The notes: generated from the sequence alone by a model not told the origin. DNA of 51,842 nucleotides from Gracilibacillus dipsosauri (GCF_003176895.1 NZ_QGTD01000012.1:1-51842); one strand, 5' to 3'. Shown: positions 36,808-48,835, counted from the first letter of the stretch. A program made the numbers and translations.

Positions 36808-37048
36808 CTAATTCGTCCATAAAATTTAATTCAACTGTTTCCGTTAGAACATCTGCATAACTATAAGAAACACGCTCGAACGCATTTTCCTCCTGGTCTA
36901 ACTCTACAATAAATACAGAAGGAAAAGTTTCAGCTAATGTTCCATAGCGCTCAATGGTCTTTTTCCTTCCACCATTAGCTCTAATCTTAAGTCGTTTGCC
37001 AACATTACCATCTAGGCCTTGTTTGATTTCAACCAATGTTTTTGCCAA
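36782..37048 (-). CDS. veg: Veg protein (biofilm-associated small protein)
   Basis: An 88-residue protein with the Veg signature '[20 protein letters not shown]' near residues 11-30 and '[16 protein letters not shown]' near 62-77. I start at the TTG at 37048, which follows GAGGTGG by about 6 bases and matches the B. subtilis TTG start. In B. subtilis Veg promotes biofilm formation by antagonising SinR, but the mechanism is not clear. Strong expression is expected from its promoter. Confidence 0.95.
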   Translation of the reverse strand: MAKTLVEIKQGLDGNVGKRLKIRANGGRKKTIERYGTLAETFPSVFIVELDQEENAFERVSYSYADVLTETVELNFMDELEKAAVGER

Positions 37049-37070
37049 TGCACTCCACCTCACTACATAT

Positions 37071-37099
37071 AGTATACTACATTCTTGTCCAACAGTCAA
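37071..37099 (-). promoter_or_regulatory. veg promoter (strong sigma-A)
   Basis: Minus-strand TTGACT (37094-37099), exactly 17-base spacer, TATACT (37071-37076), with an A/T-rich UP-like tract upstream. The transcript leader is only about 15 bases. The B. subtilis counterpart is a classic strong promoter. Confidence 0.85.
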
Positions 37100-37288
37100 T
37101 TAAAAATATTCTATTATAACAATATTAATTGAAAGCTGTCAATAAGAAAATCTCAATTATTCGAAAAATAAGTTAGCCACCTAGTAGCTCACACTTCTGC
37201 TACAAGTAGTTTGTCTTACTTTATGAAAATTATGTATACGATAAGGAATTCTTTCTAAATTGGTAAATGCTTCGGTGCTTAAGGACGG

Positions 37289-38718
<1,430 letters not shown>

Positions 38719-38748
38719 GGAATATCCTCCATTTCATCATCTCCCCTT

Positions 38749-38757
38749 ATTATACCA
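38749..38757 (-). promoter_or_regulatory. rnmV-rsmA promoter (extended -10)
   Basis: Minus-strand TGGTATAAT: a TATAAT at 38749-38754 with the TGN extension. No good -35 is seen 16-18 bases upstream. It lies downstream of the yabE terminator. Confidence 0.55.
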
Positions 38758-38792
38758 CGGAAAAAGAAGCAATGTCGCTAGCAAATAGCATA

Positions 38793-38829
38793 GAAAAATC
38801 CGAGCTCATTCATCAATGAACTCGGATTT
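38793..38829 (-). terminator. yabE terminator
   Basis: Minus-strand stem AAATCCGAG/CTCGGATTT with an inner partly paired loop, followed by UUUUUC; 12 bases past the yabE stop. Confidence 0.85.
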
Positions 38830-38841
38830 ATTGACTGATAG

Positions 38842-40104
38842 CTATTCTAATATTTTTACCTTTACTCGTTTACTCCCAAAGCTCATAGCCTGCTTTTGGG
38901 TTGGCATATGAACATCGATACGGTTCCCTTTAATAGAACCACCAGTATCTCTTGCGACAGCATACCCATAGCCTTCTACCCAAACCTTTGTGCCAAGAGG
39001 AATTACACTTGGATCGACTGCCACGACGCCATTCGGGTTCGCCTTCAAGTCATAGCCTGTCGAAGTCAAACCACGACCATCACAGGAAGGACAATCCCAA
39101 TTGTAAGCAGTAGCATGCATATAAATGGTTTTACTACTACTTTCACTTCCTCTAGATACCGTCGTTCTAACCGTATTTTTTTCGGCTGTTGCTACTGTTT
39201 TCGTATCAGTAGAGCTAGGCGTTGGTTGTTGCGTTTCTTGTACCTCTTTTGTGCCAACAGCAACTACCTTATCCTGGCTTTCTTTTTTTACTTCTTCTTT
39301 GATTAGTTCACGTGAAACTTCTTCCCCATTTTCCAAAACGACTTCATAATGTTTTGCAATGACGCCATTTTCTCCTTCAGAAACCACTTCCTCTGTTCCC
39401 TTCGTCAAAGAGGCATCGCTTTGCTTTACGGTCGCGAATTCCTTCGGTTCTTCAACTACGTCTGTTACTTTTTCTACTCTTGTTATATTAATCACAGACG
39501 CATCCTTAATCTTTGCACTTTGCTTAGGTTCAACTCGATCTAATTCAGACAATGTCGTATCCGTTTTGGCTAGTAACTCTTCAACTGTAGCCCCAATTGT
39601 CCAGACTTTTTCCTTTTGACCTGCATCATTAATCGTGACCTGGAATGCTTTTAAGATATCGACAATCATTCCATCTTTGATCTTGTTATCCATGGCTACA
39701 GACAATTGATCATGCTCTCGGAGATTCAAGTCCACCTCTCCAACAAAATCCTCTACTCGGTCTGCAGTCGTATAATAGACTTTTTCTTCTCCATTTTGTC
39801 GAACGATTACCTGATCTGCAACCGTGTGTTCGATTTTCATTTCTGAGGAAACTATGTCATTTAACTTATGTGATAATTTATCATGTTCTGCTACATGTAT
39901 GTTTAATTGTTTGAGCACTTCTTCTACAGTATTCGCGTGGGTACGAACTGTAGTCGCTTCGCCTTCTTGAACAACGGTGACCTCTGCCTTAGAAATTTCA
40001 TAAAATAAAAAACTAATAGTTCCTATAATAGCAAATAGTGTAACAGCATAGACAAAGTCTTTGTTGTTCAATAGGTTTCGCAAGCTGAAAAGACGTTTTA
40101 ACAT
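38842..40104 (-). CDS. yabE: Secreted cell-wall protein with DUF348, G5 and 3D domains (YabE)
   Basis: A 420-residue protein related to resuscitation-promoting factors and Sps/YocH hydrolases. An N-terminal membrane anchor (about 18-36) is followed by three ubiquitin-like DUF348 repeats (about 40-80, 95-135 and 150-195) and a G5 domain (about 205-280). A Thr/Ser-rich linker leads to a C-terminal 3D domain (about 325-420) whose three aspartates are in 'VAVDP', 'ARDTGG' and 'IDVHM'. It is predicted to cleave peptidoglycan outside the cell. In B. subtilis it is controlled by sigma-A and by antisense RNA; I see only the sigma-A promoter. Confidence 0.95.
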   Translation of the reverse strand: MLKRLFSLRNLLNNKDFVYAVTLFAIIGTISFLFYEISKAEVTVVQEGEATTVRTHANTVEEVLKQLNIHVAEHDKLSHKLNDIVSSEMKIEHTVADQVIVRQNGEEKVYYTTADRVEDFVGEVDLNLREHDQLSVAMDNKIKDGMIVDILKAFQVTINDAGQKEKVWTIGATVEELLAKTDTTLSELDRVEPKQSAKIKDASVINITRVEKVTDVVEEPKEFATVKQSDASLTKGTEEVVSEGENGVIAKHYEVVLENGEEVSRELIKEEVKKESQDKVVAVGTKEVQETQQPTPSSTDTKTVATAEKNTVRTTVSRGSESSSKTIYMHATAYNWDCPSCDGRGLTSTGYDLKANPNGVVAVDPSVIPLGTKVWVEGYGYAVARDTGGSIKGNRIDVHMPTQKQAMSFGSKRVKVKILE

Positions 40105-40133
40105 TCTCTCACCCTCCTTATGCTCGCCGTTGT

Positions 40134-40162
40134 ATTATATATAGTTAAAAAAAAGCTGTCAA
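40134..40162 (-). promoter_or_regulatory. yabE promoter (sigma-A)
   Basis: Minus-strand TTGACA (40157-40162), 17-base spacer, TATAAT (40134-40139): perfect consensus at both elements. Confidence 0.88.
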
Positions 40163-40176
40163 ACAGGCGTTTACAC

Positions 40177-40225
40177 AAAAAGAAACAGAAAAACCCTTGA
40201 TTTCTAAGGACTCTTCTGTTTCTTT
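40177..40225 (-). terminator. tatD terminator
   Basis: Minus-strand perfect 12-bp stem AAAGAAACAGAA/TTCTGTTTCTTT with a partly paired loop, followed by UU and A/U-rich sequence. Confidence 0.75.
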
Positions 40226-40272
40226 CATTTAAATATTTCAAATTCATTACATTATCGTAACAGGCAGTAATA

Positions 40273-41040
40273 CTATTGGATACCAAAAAAGCGTTTAGCA
40301 TTTTCTGTCGTTATCTTACAAATGCTGTCATAATCAACACCGCGAAGTTCGGCAATTTTCTCAGCAACAAGTCGGACATATGCCGGTTCATTTCTTTTCC
40401 CTCGATTTGGATGTGGTGCTAAAAAGGGACAATCGGTTTCAATTAATAAGCGATCCTCCGGAACCGCAATCGCCACCTCTTTCGGTAGCTTAGCATTTTT
40501 AAACGTAACTGGACCACCTAAAGAAATATAAAAGTTCATAGCAAGACAGGCATCCAGGTAATCAGCAGAATCATTGTAGCAATGCATAATCCCACCAACC
40601 TCATTTGCCTTTTCCTCTTGTAGGATCTTAATTATATCCTTTGTCGCCTCCCGATTATGGATAATAATCGGCAATTGAACCTTTTTGGCTAATCGAATTT
40701 GTTTTCGAAATACTTCTTTTTGTACATCCTTAGGAGACTTATCCCAATGATAATCAAGACCCATTTCTCCTATTGCGACAACCTTTGGATGGTTTGCTAA
40801 TTGTTCTATGCGTAAAAGGTCTTCTTCTGTCATATCAATCGCATCAACAGGGTGCCAGCCAACCGCTGCATAGATAAAATCATGCTCCTCGGCAAGCTCG
40901 ATCGCTTTCGGTATTGTCTCATTATCAAAGCCGACGATGACCATATGCTCTATCCCTGCATCCCTCGCTCTTTTTATGACTTCCTCTCTATCTTCTTCAA
41001 ATTGTGCGACATTGAGATGAACATGTGTATCAAATAACAT
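40273..41040 (-). CDS. tatD: TatD-family metal-dependent deoxyribonuclease
   Basis: A 255-residue amidohydrolase-fold nuclease (YabD). Metal ligands are visible in order: 'DTHVHLN' at the start, 'AIGEMGLDYH' near 93, 'IIIHNREA' near 128, 'IMHCYND' near 154 and 'LIETDCPFLAPHPNRGK' near 204. TatD nucleases take part in DNA repair and degradation. It follows metG by about 100 bases with a hairpin between, and precedes yabE. Confidence 0.95.
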   Translation of the reverse strand: MLFDTHVHLNVAQFEEDREEVIKRARDAGIEHMVIVGFDNETIPKAIELAEEHDFIYAAVGWHPVDAIDMTEEDLLRIEQLANHPKVVAIGEMGLDYHWDKSPKDVQKEVFRKQIRLAKKVQLPIIIHNREATKDIIKILQEEKANEVGGIMHCYNDSADYLDACLAMNFYISLGGPVTFKNAKLPKEVAIAVPEDRLLIETDCPFLAPHPNRGKRNEPAYVRLVAEKIAELRGVDYDSICKITTENAKRFFGIQ

Positions 41041-41097
41041 GTTTATGCCTCCTTCGTTCCAATATAGTAAAACTAATAATCACAACACATAAAATAG

Positions 41098-41136
41098 ATA
41101 TACCTCCGTTTCACTTTAAAGGAAATGGAGGTATAT
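41098..41136 (-). terminator. metG terminator candidate
   Basis: Minus-strand arms ATATACCTCCATTTC and GAAACGGAGGTATAT (15 pairs with one G-U) with an 8-base loop, then ATCTATTTT. Strong stem, mediocre U tract. Confidence 0.7.
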
Positions 41137-41148
41137 TAGAATGAAGCA

Positions 41149-43107
<1,959 letters not shown>

Positions 43108-43235
43108 TTATTTTTTCCATCTCAAAATCAGTCTGCTTATATTGTAGCGATTTTTCGTTTACTTTTCCATTATTATTGCATATTCAGCCAATTTCATAAG
43201 AAAAAGGTTGAAAAAATACATTTTTTAAAGAAAAA

Positions 43236-43242
43236 TGTCGAA
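43236..43242 (+). promoter_or_regulatory. Upstream Spo0A box (TGTCGAA)
   Basis: Perfect TGTCGAA 0A box about 55 bases upstream of the abrB -35, in the 290-base divergent metG-abrB region. It is isolated, so its function is less sure than that of the tandem pair. Confidence 0.5.
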
Positions 43243-43296
43243 TCTCAGTAATACTTCCATTTCCTTAAAATTTCTTGAAAAAATCTCAAAATTCGT

Positions 43297-43325
43297 TTGA
43301 CATTAATGGCAACTAATGGTATTAT
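43297..43325 (+). promoter_or_regulatory. abrB promoter (sigma-A)
   Basis: TTGACA (43297-43302), 17-base spacer, TATTAT (43320-43325). Transcription should start near 43332. Confidence 0.88.
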
Positions 43326-43336
43326 AACGCTATAGA

Positions 43337-43353
43337 TGTCGAATCTTGCCGAA
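43337..43353 (+). promoter_or_regulatory. Tandem Spo0A boxes repressing abrB
   Basis: TGTCGAA (43337-43343) and TGCCGAA (43347-43353) lie 10 bases apart, on one DNA face, just downstream of the predicted start. Position and tandem arrangement match the operator through which Spo0A-P shuts off abrB in B. subtilis. Confidence 0.85.
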
Positions 43354-43382
43354 TTTTTATTTATTGAAGGGGAGAATAAATA

Positions 43383-43658
43383 ATGAAATCAACTGGTATT
43401 GTACGTAAGGTAGACGAATTAGGTCGTGTCGTTATCCCGATTGAACTTCGTCGTACACTAGGAATTAACGAAAAGGACGCGCTTGAAATTTACGTGGATG
43501 ATGAAAGAATTATCCTACAGAAGTACAAGCCAAACATGACATGCGCTATTACAGGTGACATCTCTGATGACAACCTATCACTTGCGGATGGCAAGTTAAT
43601 TCTAAGCCAAGAAGGCGCAAAACAGTTAATTGAAGAAATCCAAAGCAAAATGAAGTAA
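43383..43658 (+). CDS. abrB: Transition-state regulator AbrB
   Basis: Represses stationary-phase genes during growth. The 91 residues comprise the AbrB DNA-binding domain (1-50, 'KSTGIVRKVDELGRVVIPIEL') and a C-terminal multimerisation domain (about 53-91). It is the only protein gene called on the plus strand in this window, divergent from metG. GGGGAG lies 8 bases before the ATG. Promoter and 0A boxes are described separately. Confidence 0.97.
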   Translation: MKSTGIVRKVDELGRVVIPIELRRTLGINEKDALEIYVDDERIILQKYKPNMTCAITGDISDDNLSLADGKLILSQEGAKQLIEEIQSKMK

Positions 43659-43667
43659 TGAAATATT

Positions 43668-43717
43668 AACCCGAACTGATACAGTTCGGGTTATTTTGAT
43701 ACAGTTCGGGTTATTTT
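43668..43717 (+). terminator. abrB terminator with duplicated 3' arm
   Basis: Stem AACCCGAACTG/CAGTTCGGGTT followed by ATTTT. The 3' arm plus tail (20 bases, 43678-43697) is repeated exactly at 43698-43717, giving two alternative partners for one 5' arm. On the minus strand the same stem can serve rsmI. Confidence 0.85.
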
Positions 43718-43755
43718 GTACTTCTGGATTTTTTTCGATAAATGCTTATCTTGTT

Positions 43756-44622
43756 CTAATCTGTATGATAAGCCTGGTATACTTCACGCTTTGGAATCTT
43801 TCTCTCCTTTGCGACAACCTTAATCGCTTCTTTGCTTGAAATATCTTCAATAGCAGCTATTCTTTCTACATGTTCTTTGAGTGTGAGTGGATCCCACCAG
43901 TTCTCTTCCTCTGTCCAGATTTTACCTTCTAGGACAATACAGCATTCGCCTTTAAAGGTACGATCCTCCGCCCATTTGGCAACATCACTTAATGCACCAC
44001 GAGTGAATTCTTCAAACTTTTTGGTTAATTCTCTTGCGATGCTAATTTGTCGATCTCCTAAGCTTTCTAATAAATCACTTAACGTATCTGATAGTCGATA
44101 TGGCGATTCATATAAAATAATCGTCGAATCCTGCTTCTTTAACCGCTCTAAAGCATCATCTCGATCTTTTTTTTTCCGTGGTAAAAAACCATAAAAATAA
44201 AATTGCTCCGTCGGCAGGCCTGAACCAACTAATGCACATAATGCTGCACTTGCCCCAGGTAATACAATCACCGGAACATCTTCTTCGATTACCGATTTCA
44301 CGATATCATAGCCCGGATCAGATATTCCAGGCATTCCAGCATCGCTCACTAAGGCTAATTTCTCTCCATTTGCTAATTTAGCTAAGATCGCTTCTCGTCT
44401 TTCCAGCTTATTGTGCTCATGATAGCTTAAGAACGGCTTTTTTATTTCAAAATGATGCAGTAATTTCCCTGTATTCCGCGTGTCCTCTGCCAAAATTAAA
44501 TCTGCTTCTTTCAAAATTCTTAGTGCTCTTATCGTGATATCCTCTAGATTGCCAATCGGGGTTGGCACAATATACAAGACACCGTTATCGTATGGCTCTG
44601 AAAAGCTTTTTTGAATCTTCAT
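43756..44622 (-). CDS. rsmI: 16S rRNA 2'-O-ribose C1402 methyltransferase
   Basis: Methylates the ribose of C1402 in the decoding centre. The 288-residue tetrapyrrole-methylase-fold protein shows 'VPTPIGNLEDITIRAL' near residue 20, 'AEDTRNTGKLL' near 45 and 'SDAGMPGISDPG' near 93. The ATG at 44622 follows AGGTG by 6 bases; the GTG three codons earlier lies inside that site. It overlaps yazA by 38 bases. Its start reads through the C-terminal codons of yazA, so the two are coupled. Confidence 0.96.
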   Translation of the reverse strand: MKIQKSFSEPYDNGVLYIVPTPIGNLEDITIRALRILKEADLILAEDTRNTGKLLHHFEIKKPFLSYHEHNKLERREAILAKLANGEKLALVSDAGMPGISDPGYDIVKSVIEEDVPVIVLPGASAALCALVGSGLPTEQFYFYGFLPRKKKDRDDALERLKKQDSTIILYESPYRLSDTLSDLLESLGDRQISIARELTKKFEEFTRGALSDVAKWAEDRTFKGECCIVLEGKIWTEEENWWDPLTLKEHVERIAAIEDISSKEAIKVVAKERKIPKREVYQAYHTD

Positions 44623-44899
44623 CCTCTTCACCTATCTTTTGATTTGCTTCATGAATCAAAGCTAATTTTCTTTGCTTAGGTAACTTCTTTATCTGTGCCT
44701 CAAGCTGCATGGCTTCTGATTTTGTTTGACATTTTTGCTTGTAAACGAGGGTAAAAGGCGCTCTTCCTCTTGTATATTTGGCTCCCTTACCTTCCATATG
44801 CTTTTTCAGGCGCTTAGCAACATTTGTTGTATAGCCTGTATATAGAGTTTGATCCTTACACCTCAATATGTATACATAATGCTGACTATTGCTTGCCAT
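44585..44899 (-). CDS. yazA: GIY-YIG domain protein (YazA)
   Basis: A 104-residue UvrC-type GIY-YIG nuclease-fold protein: 'YVYILRCKDQTLYTGYT' holds the GIY-YIG-equivalent strands and the conserved Arg/Lys follow in 'NVAKRLKKH'. The cellular substrate is not known for YazA. It overlaps yabB upstream (14 bases) and rsmI downstream. The C-terminal extension 'EEDEDSKKLFRAIR' is encoded in the overlap with rsmI. Confidence 0.9.
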   Translation of the reverse strand: MASNSQHYVYILRCKDQTLYTGYTTNVAKRLKKHMEGKGAKYTRGRAPFTLVYKQKCQTKSEAMQLEAQIKKLPKQRKLALIHEANQKIGEEDEDSKKLFRAIR

Positions 44900-45629
44900 A
44901 TAAGATCCCCTCTAACTCTTCTGAATATTGATCATTGTCGTAAAACGCAAAAAAAGGTGGTAGCATTTTAAGATCTGGCTTGCCATCTCGAATGCCTTCG
45001 ATGAGGACGATATTCGCCTCTTTATCCTTTTTCGGATAGACCAATCGCATTCGCTTTGGTTCTATCTTGTATTGTCTGAAAAGGGTTAGTATATCCATTA
45101 ATCGTGCAGGACGATGCACCATCGCTACCTTACCTCCTGATTTCGCAAGACGACTACAGGCTTTAACTACATCCTCTAGCGTACAATAGATCTCGTGACG
45201 TGCTATCGTTAAATAATGATTTTCGTTCTGGTGTGCTTTATTTTTCGTTTGAAAATATGGTGGGTTGACGGTAACGACATCAAACTTGTTGTTACCGAAG
45301 CGGGTAGGCATGTCCTTAAGATCACCGTGGATCATACTAATTTGATCCTCCAGCTTATTTAATCGGACATTTCGTTCTGCCATGTCATAGAGTCTAGCTT
45401 GGATCTCTACACCCGTAATGGGAACGTTCGTTTTTCGCGATAACAATAGAGGAATAACAGCATTCCCACTACATAAATCGAGAATCTTCCCTTTTTTTAA
45501 AGGTATTTTTGCAAAATCTGCTAATAATACTGCATCTAATGAAAAGGCAAAAGCACTTTGGCTTTGAATGATCTTCATTGTTTCATCTGCCAATAAATTG
45601 TCGAGTCTTTCATCTTCTTTTAACTGCAA
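44886..45629 (-). CDS. yabB: tRNA1(Val) A37 N6-methyltransferase-like protein (YabB)
   Basis: A 247-residue SAM-dependent methyltransferase of the TrmN6/YfiC family. The SAM loop is 'DLCSGNAVIPLLL' near 45 and the catalytic 'VNPPYFQTK' near 118 marks an N6-adenine or similar amino-methylase. I start at the TTG at 45629: AAGGTGAT lies about 7 bases upstream, and the length then equals B. subtilis YabB. An ATG at 45638 lies within that ribosome-binding site, and the farther ATG at 45695 falls in the yabA terminator. Confidence 0.9.
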   Translation of the reverse strand: MQLKEDERLDNLLADETMKIIQSQSAFAFSLDAVLLADFAKIPLKKGKILDLCSGNAVIPLLLSRKTNVPITGVEIQARLYDMAERNVRLNKLEDQISMIHGDLKDMPTRFGNNKFDVVTVNPPYFQTKNKAHQNENHYLTIARHEIYCTLEDVVKACSRLAKSGGKVAMVHRPARLMDILTLFRQYKIEPKRMRLVYPKKDKEANIVLIEGIRDGKPDLKMLPPFFAFYDNDQYSEELEGILYGKQ

Positions 45630-45681
45630 CTTGTTCATCACCTTGTCTTTACATAATAAGTTATAAAAGTCCTCACTGTAT

Positions 45682-45712
45682 AAAAAGACTGACATGTAAA
45701 ACGCCAGTCTTT
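45682..45712 (-). terminator. yabA terminator
   Basis: Minus-strand AAAGACTG/CAGTCTTT with a 13-base loop followed by UU, between yabA and yabB. It separates the holB-ricT-yabA group from yabB, or attenuates it. Confidence 0.75.
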
Positions 45713-45726
45713 GTGAATAGAGTCAA

Positions 45727-46071
45727 TTATTTCGTTTTATTTAAAAACAATAAACAGAACAAGCAATCCCCATCCTGTCTTGGGCTACCGAAATGGACAT
45801 TACAGATATGAAAACCTTCCTCATATAATCGTGCTAGGTTATCATATCCTTCTCCAATGGCTAAGTCACCTTCTTCGTTCCCTTCACTCTCTTCTTTCTT
45901 CTCTTGTTTCTCCTCCATCCGATTACGTAGATGGTGATTTTCCATCTCTAATCGATGATTTTCTTCGAGGATATCTCGTAACTGCTGTTTTAAATCACCC
46001 AGCTGTTGATACAATTGTCCGATCTGTTCCTCCATATCTGAAACCTGTTCAAATAATTCTTTTTTTTTCAA
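45727..46071 (-). CDS. yabA: Replication initiation control protein YabA
   Basis: Negative regulator of DnaA-dependent initiation that binds DnaA and the DnaN clamp. The 114 residues form an N-terminal coiled coil (about 1-60) that tetramerises, an acidic linker, and a C-terminal zinc-binding domain with 'HICNVHFG' and 'DCLFCLL'. It lies in its conserved place just after ricT. Having it close to the origin-proximal rRNA operons is normal for Bacillus. Confidence 0.95.
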   Translation of the reverse strand: MKKKELFEQVSDMEEQIGQLYQQLGDLKQQLRDILEENHRLEMENHHLRNRMEEKQEKKEESEGNEEGDLAIGEGYDNLARLYEEGFHICNVHFGSPRQDGDCLFCLLFLNKTK

Positions 46072-46085
46072 GTGTTTTCACCCCA

Positions 46086-46913
46086 TCATTCTGCAGCCTG
46101 GGTCTTTATAACGCCTTCTTCCATTAATTCATCTAGTGTGTACTCAACGACTCTTTCCTTTTCAGGGATTTCTATTTGGATCAATCTTTCTAGAATATTC
46201 AAACCAACGACTTTACCATTGCCATAAGAAGTTTTAATACTTTCCCCTAAATCTGGTAGCTCACGCTTTGCTGTTTCATAATCATCATTTTCATATTTTA
46301 AACAACACATCAAGCGACCACATAGACCAGATATTTTCGAAGGATTTAAGGAGAGGTTCTGATCCTTTGCCATTTTTATCGATACTGGCTCAAAGTCTCC
46401 TAAAAAGGTTGAGCAACAAAGCATACGACCACATGGGCCAATTCCTCCAAGTAATTTAGCTTCATCTCTTACCCCTATTTGGCGTAATTCAATCCTTGTT
46501 TTAAAGACAGAAGCTAAATCCTTTACTAGATTACGAAAATCTACCCTACCATCTGCAGTAAAGTAAAAAATAACTTTATTCCGATCAAAAGTATATTCCA
46601 CATCGACCAAGTTCATTTCTAAATCATGTTCTTTAATTTTTACCTGGCATGTCTCATATGCTTCTTGAGCGACTTCCTTATTTTCTAGAACGAGTACTTT
46701 ATCTTTCTCATTCGCCATACGAATCACTTTTTTCAGTGGTAGTACGACATCTTCCTCGTCTACCTCTTTATTCGCTACGACTACCTTACCAAACTCTATG
46801 CCACGAACGGTTTCTACTATCACATAGTCCTCGTTCGTAAACTTAACCTCATCAGGGTCAAAATAATATATTTTACCCGCTTTCTTAAAGCGGACACCAA
46901 TAACTTCTATCAC
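46086..46913 (-). CDS. ricT: PSP1-domain protein RicT (YaaT)
   Basis: Part of the RicA-RicF-RicT complex that carries iron-sulfur clusters, promotes RNase Y cleavage and aids Spo0A phosphorelay flow. The 275-residue protein has the PSP1 domain (about 65-150) and the Cys-rich cluster-binding region 'PCGRMLCCSTFLG' (about 157-169) with 'LCGRLMCCLKYE' (about 195-206). It is encoded 6 bases after holB, in one operon with it. Confidence 0.95.
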   Translation of the reverse strand: MIEVIGVRFKKAGKIYYFDPDEVKFTNEDYVIVETVRGIEFGKVVVANKEVDEEDVVLPLKKVIRMANEKDKVLVLENKEVAQEAYETCQVKIKEHDLEMNLVDVEYTFDRNKVIFYFTADGRVDFRNLVKDLASVFKTRIELRQIGVRDEAKLLGGIGPCGRMLCCSTFLGDFEPVSIKMAKDQNLSLNPSKISGLCGRLMCCLKYENDDYETAKRELPDLGESIKTSYGNGKVVGLNILERLIQIEIPEKERVVEYTLDELMEEGVIKTQAAE

Positions 46914-46919
46914 TAAAGT

Positions 46920-47909
46920 TCACCTCTGTATTTGAAGTGTTAATTGCTCCATGACTAATTGTGGATGGACGTTTTGTTCAAGCTTTCTCTTCGCTTCCAT
47001 AATAGCTTGGAGGTTCTCTGTTACATTTTTCATTGACCAGAACATGCTAGAAGCCTCGATTTTCTCCATTTGATGAACGAATACGATCTTTGAATGCTCC
47101 TCAAGATGATATTGAAGCAAATCTCTAAAAAATACTAGCAATAAATCTAGCCCTTCTTGTAACTGATTCCTCTCTTTAAAATGCGGCATCCATTGAGTGT
47201 GCAAAAATACTGGCACTTCGTCTTTGTTGTGCTGAAGCATTTCAATTAATTGTACCACTAACTTTCGCGCCTGTGCAAACCAAGTATCCTTACTTTTTTC
47301 GATAGCATCCTCCACATTTTGTGTAAAGATCGTCATTAGCTTAGCAGAGGCCGCCGATAACCCTTCTTTTAGTAATTGTTCTTCTAATTGCTTGGGGTTA
47401 AGAGGGTGTAGAGACATGATTTGGCACCGAGACCGAATAGTGGAGAGGACTGCTTGACTATTTTCTGTTAACAGGATAGCGGTTGTCTTTTGACTAGGCT
47501 CCTCTAAAAACTTCAATAATCGGTTAGCAGCATTGTCTGTCATTTTATCGGCATCAACAATTATATATACTTTTGTATTTGATTCTAATCCAGTATAAGT
47601 GAATTCCTTTTGTAGATGTAGAATTTGGTCTTTTTTAATACTCGCACCATCTGGTTTAACAATATGCAAGTCAGGATGATTGCCACTTTCAATACGGCGA
47701 CAATCTCTACACGTTTGGCAAGGCTCTTCTCCGTTCTTATGCTGACAAAAAATACTTTTAGCAAACATATGAGCGAGTGCATATTTCCCTGCTCCTTTAT
47801 CCCCCTGAAATAAATAGGCATGAGAGATTCGACCCTTTGCAATACTATTCATCATCATTTTACTAATAATTGGCTGTCGTTTTTTTATATCTAACCATGA
47901 ACTTACCAT
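46920..47909 (-). CDS. holB: DNA polymerase III subunit delta'
   Basis: Clamp-loader subunit. The 329 residues comprise an AAA+ domain (1-165), whose Walker A is degenerate ('GDKGAGKYAL', Lys-Tyr in place of Lys-Thr/Ser), as expected of the inactive delta' subunit. A zinc finger 'CQHKNGEEPCQTCRDC' follows, near 50-65. The C-terminal collar domain covers about 225-329. A terminator lies upstream, so holB heads its own unit with ricT and yabA. Confidence 0.94.
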   Translation of the reverse strand: MVSSWLDIKKRQPIISKMMMNSIAKGRISHAYLFQGDKGAGKYALAHMFAKSIFCQHKNGEEPCQTCRDCRRIESGNHPDLHIVKPDGASIKKDQILHLQKEFTYTGLESNTKVYIIVDADKMTDNAANRLLKFLEEPSQKTTAILLTENSQAVLSTIRSRCQIMSLHPLNPKQLEEQLLKEGLSAASAKLMTIFTQNVEDAIEKSKDTWFAQARKLVVQLIEMLQHNKDEVPVFLHTQWMPHFKERNQLQEGLDLLLVFFRDLLQYHLEEHSKIVFVHQMEKIEASSMFWSMKNVTENLQAIMEAKRKLEQNVHPQLVMEQLTLQIQR

Positions 47910-47962
47910 ATATTGGCCTACCTTCTATTTTTAACCTTTTATATTAAATCCATTGTGTAAAG

Positions 47963-48000
47963 AAAAAAGGATTGATTAGTATTTGAAGCTAATCTATCCT
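47963..48000 (-). terminator. yaaR terminator
   Basis: Minus-strand stem AGGATAGATTAG/CTAATCAATCCT (12 pairs with one mismatch) and U6, between yaaR and holB. It ends the csfB-yaaO-tmk-darA-yaaR transcript. Confidence 0.85.
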
Positions 48001-48019
48001 CCCCCTCTTGGTTATCATA

Positions 48020-48460
48020 TTACGTATATAAGTTAATGAGTAATCCTTTGATCTCACCAATTACATCTAAGATTTCAATTGAGTTTTTTTCTTGATCCAA
48101 TACCGCTTCCGATAATTCGACTAGTTTCTCATCGATCTCTTTGACGATCGTTAATCTTCTGTTATCGCCATCCATTAAGAAGCTGTGCGATTTCTTTAAT
48201 CCAAGACCAAAGTTAACCGCCTCTTTGACAAAGCGTTTTACCATCCTTTTATAGGCAGCTAAATCCTTAAATGAACGAAATCGGGCAATCCTTTCTCCTT
48301 GCGCTGTCAATTCGGACATTAATTTTTGCAATTCTGCTTGCTTTAATTGGGTAGATTCAGCCTTCACTAAAGAATCAAATCGCTGGTTATTCACCCTTTT
48401 TTGTTGCTCATTTTTGTTCATTGATTCCAGCTGTGTTCTCATTTCTTGGCTAATTTTCAT
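48020..48460 (-). CDS. yaaR: DUF327 protein YaaR
   Basis: A 146-residue, helix-rich, charged soluble protein with conserved 'FKDLAAYKRMVKRFVKEAVNFGLG' split over about residues 62-85 and a C-terminal helix. It belongs to the DUF327 family, called YaaR in B. subtilis. No catalytic motif is seen and its role is unknown. It follows darA by 18 bases in the same operon. Confidence 0.85.
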   Translation of the reverse strand: MKISQEMRTQLESMNKNEQQKRVNNQRFDSLVKAESTQLKQAELQKLMSELTAQGERIARFRSFKDLAAYKRMVKRFVKEAVNFGLGLKKSHSFLMDGDNRRLTIVKEIDEKLVELSEAVLDQEKNSIEILDVIGEIKGLLINLYT

Positions 48461-48478
48461 CCTAATCCTACCTTTAGT

Positions 48479-48832
<354 letters not shown>

Positions 48833-48835
48833 TTA

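Noticed and set aside
37100-37288. Possible remnant of yabG between rsmA and veg
   Set aside because: I checked for a broken frame in this gap and found only the veg promoter region and a weak GTAGC/GCTAC hairpin; nothing resembles YabG.
40098-40301. A 67-codon minus-strand frame between tatD and yabE
   Set aside because: It runs through the tatD 3' end, the tatD terminator and the yabE promoter in another frame, has no ribosome-binding site and resembles nothing.
45629-45695. An ATG start for yabB at 45695
   Set aside because: It falls within the yabA terminator hairpin and has no ribosome-binding site; the downstream start gives the family length.
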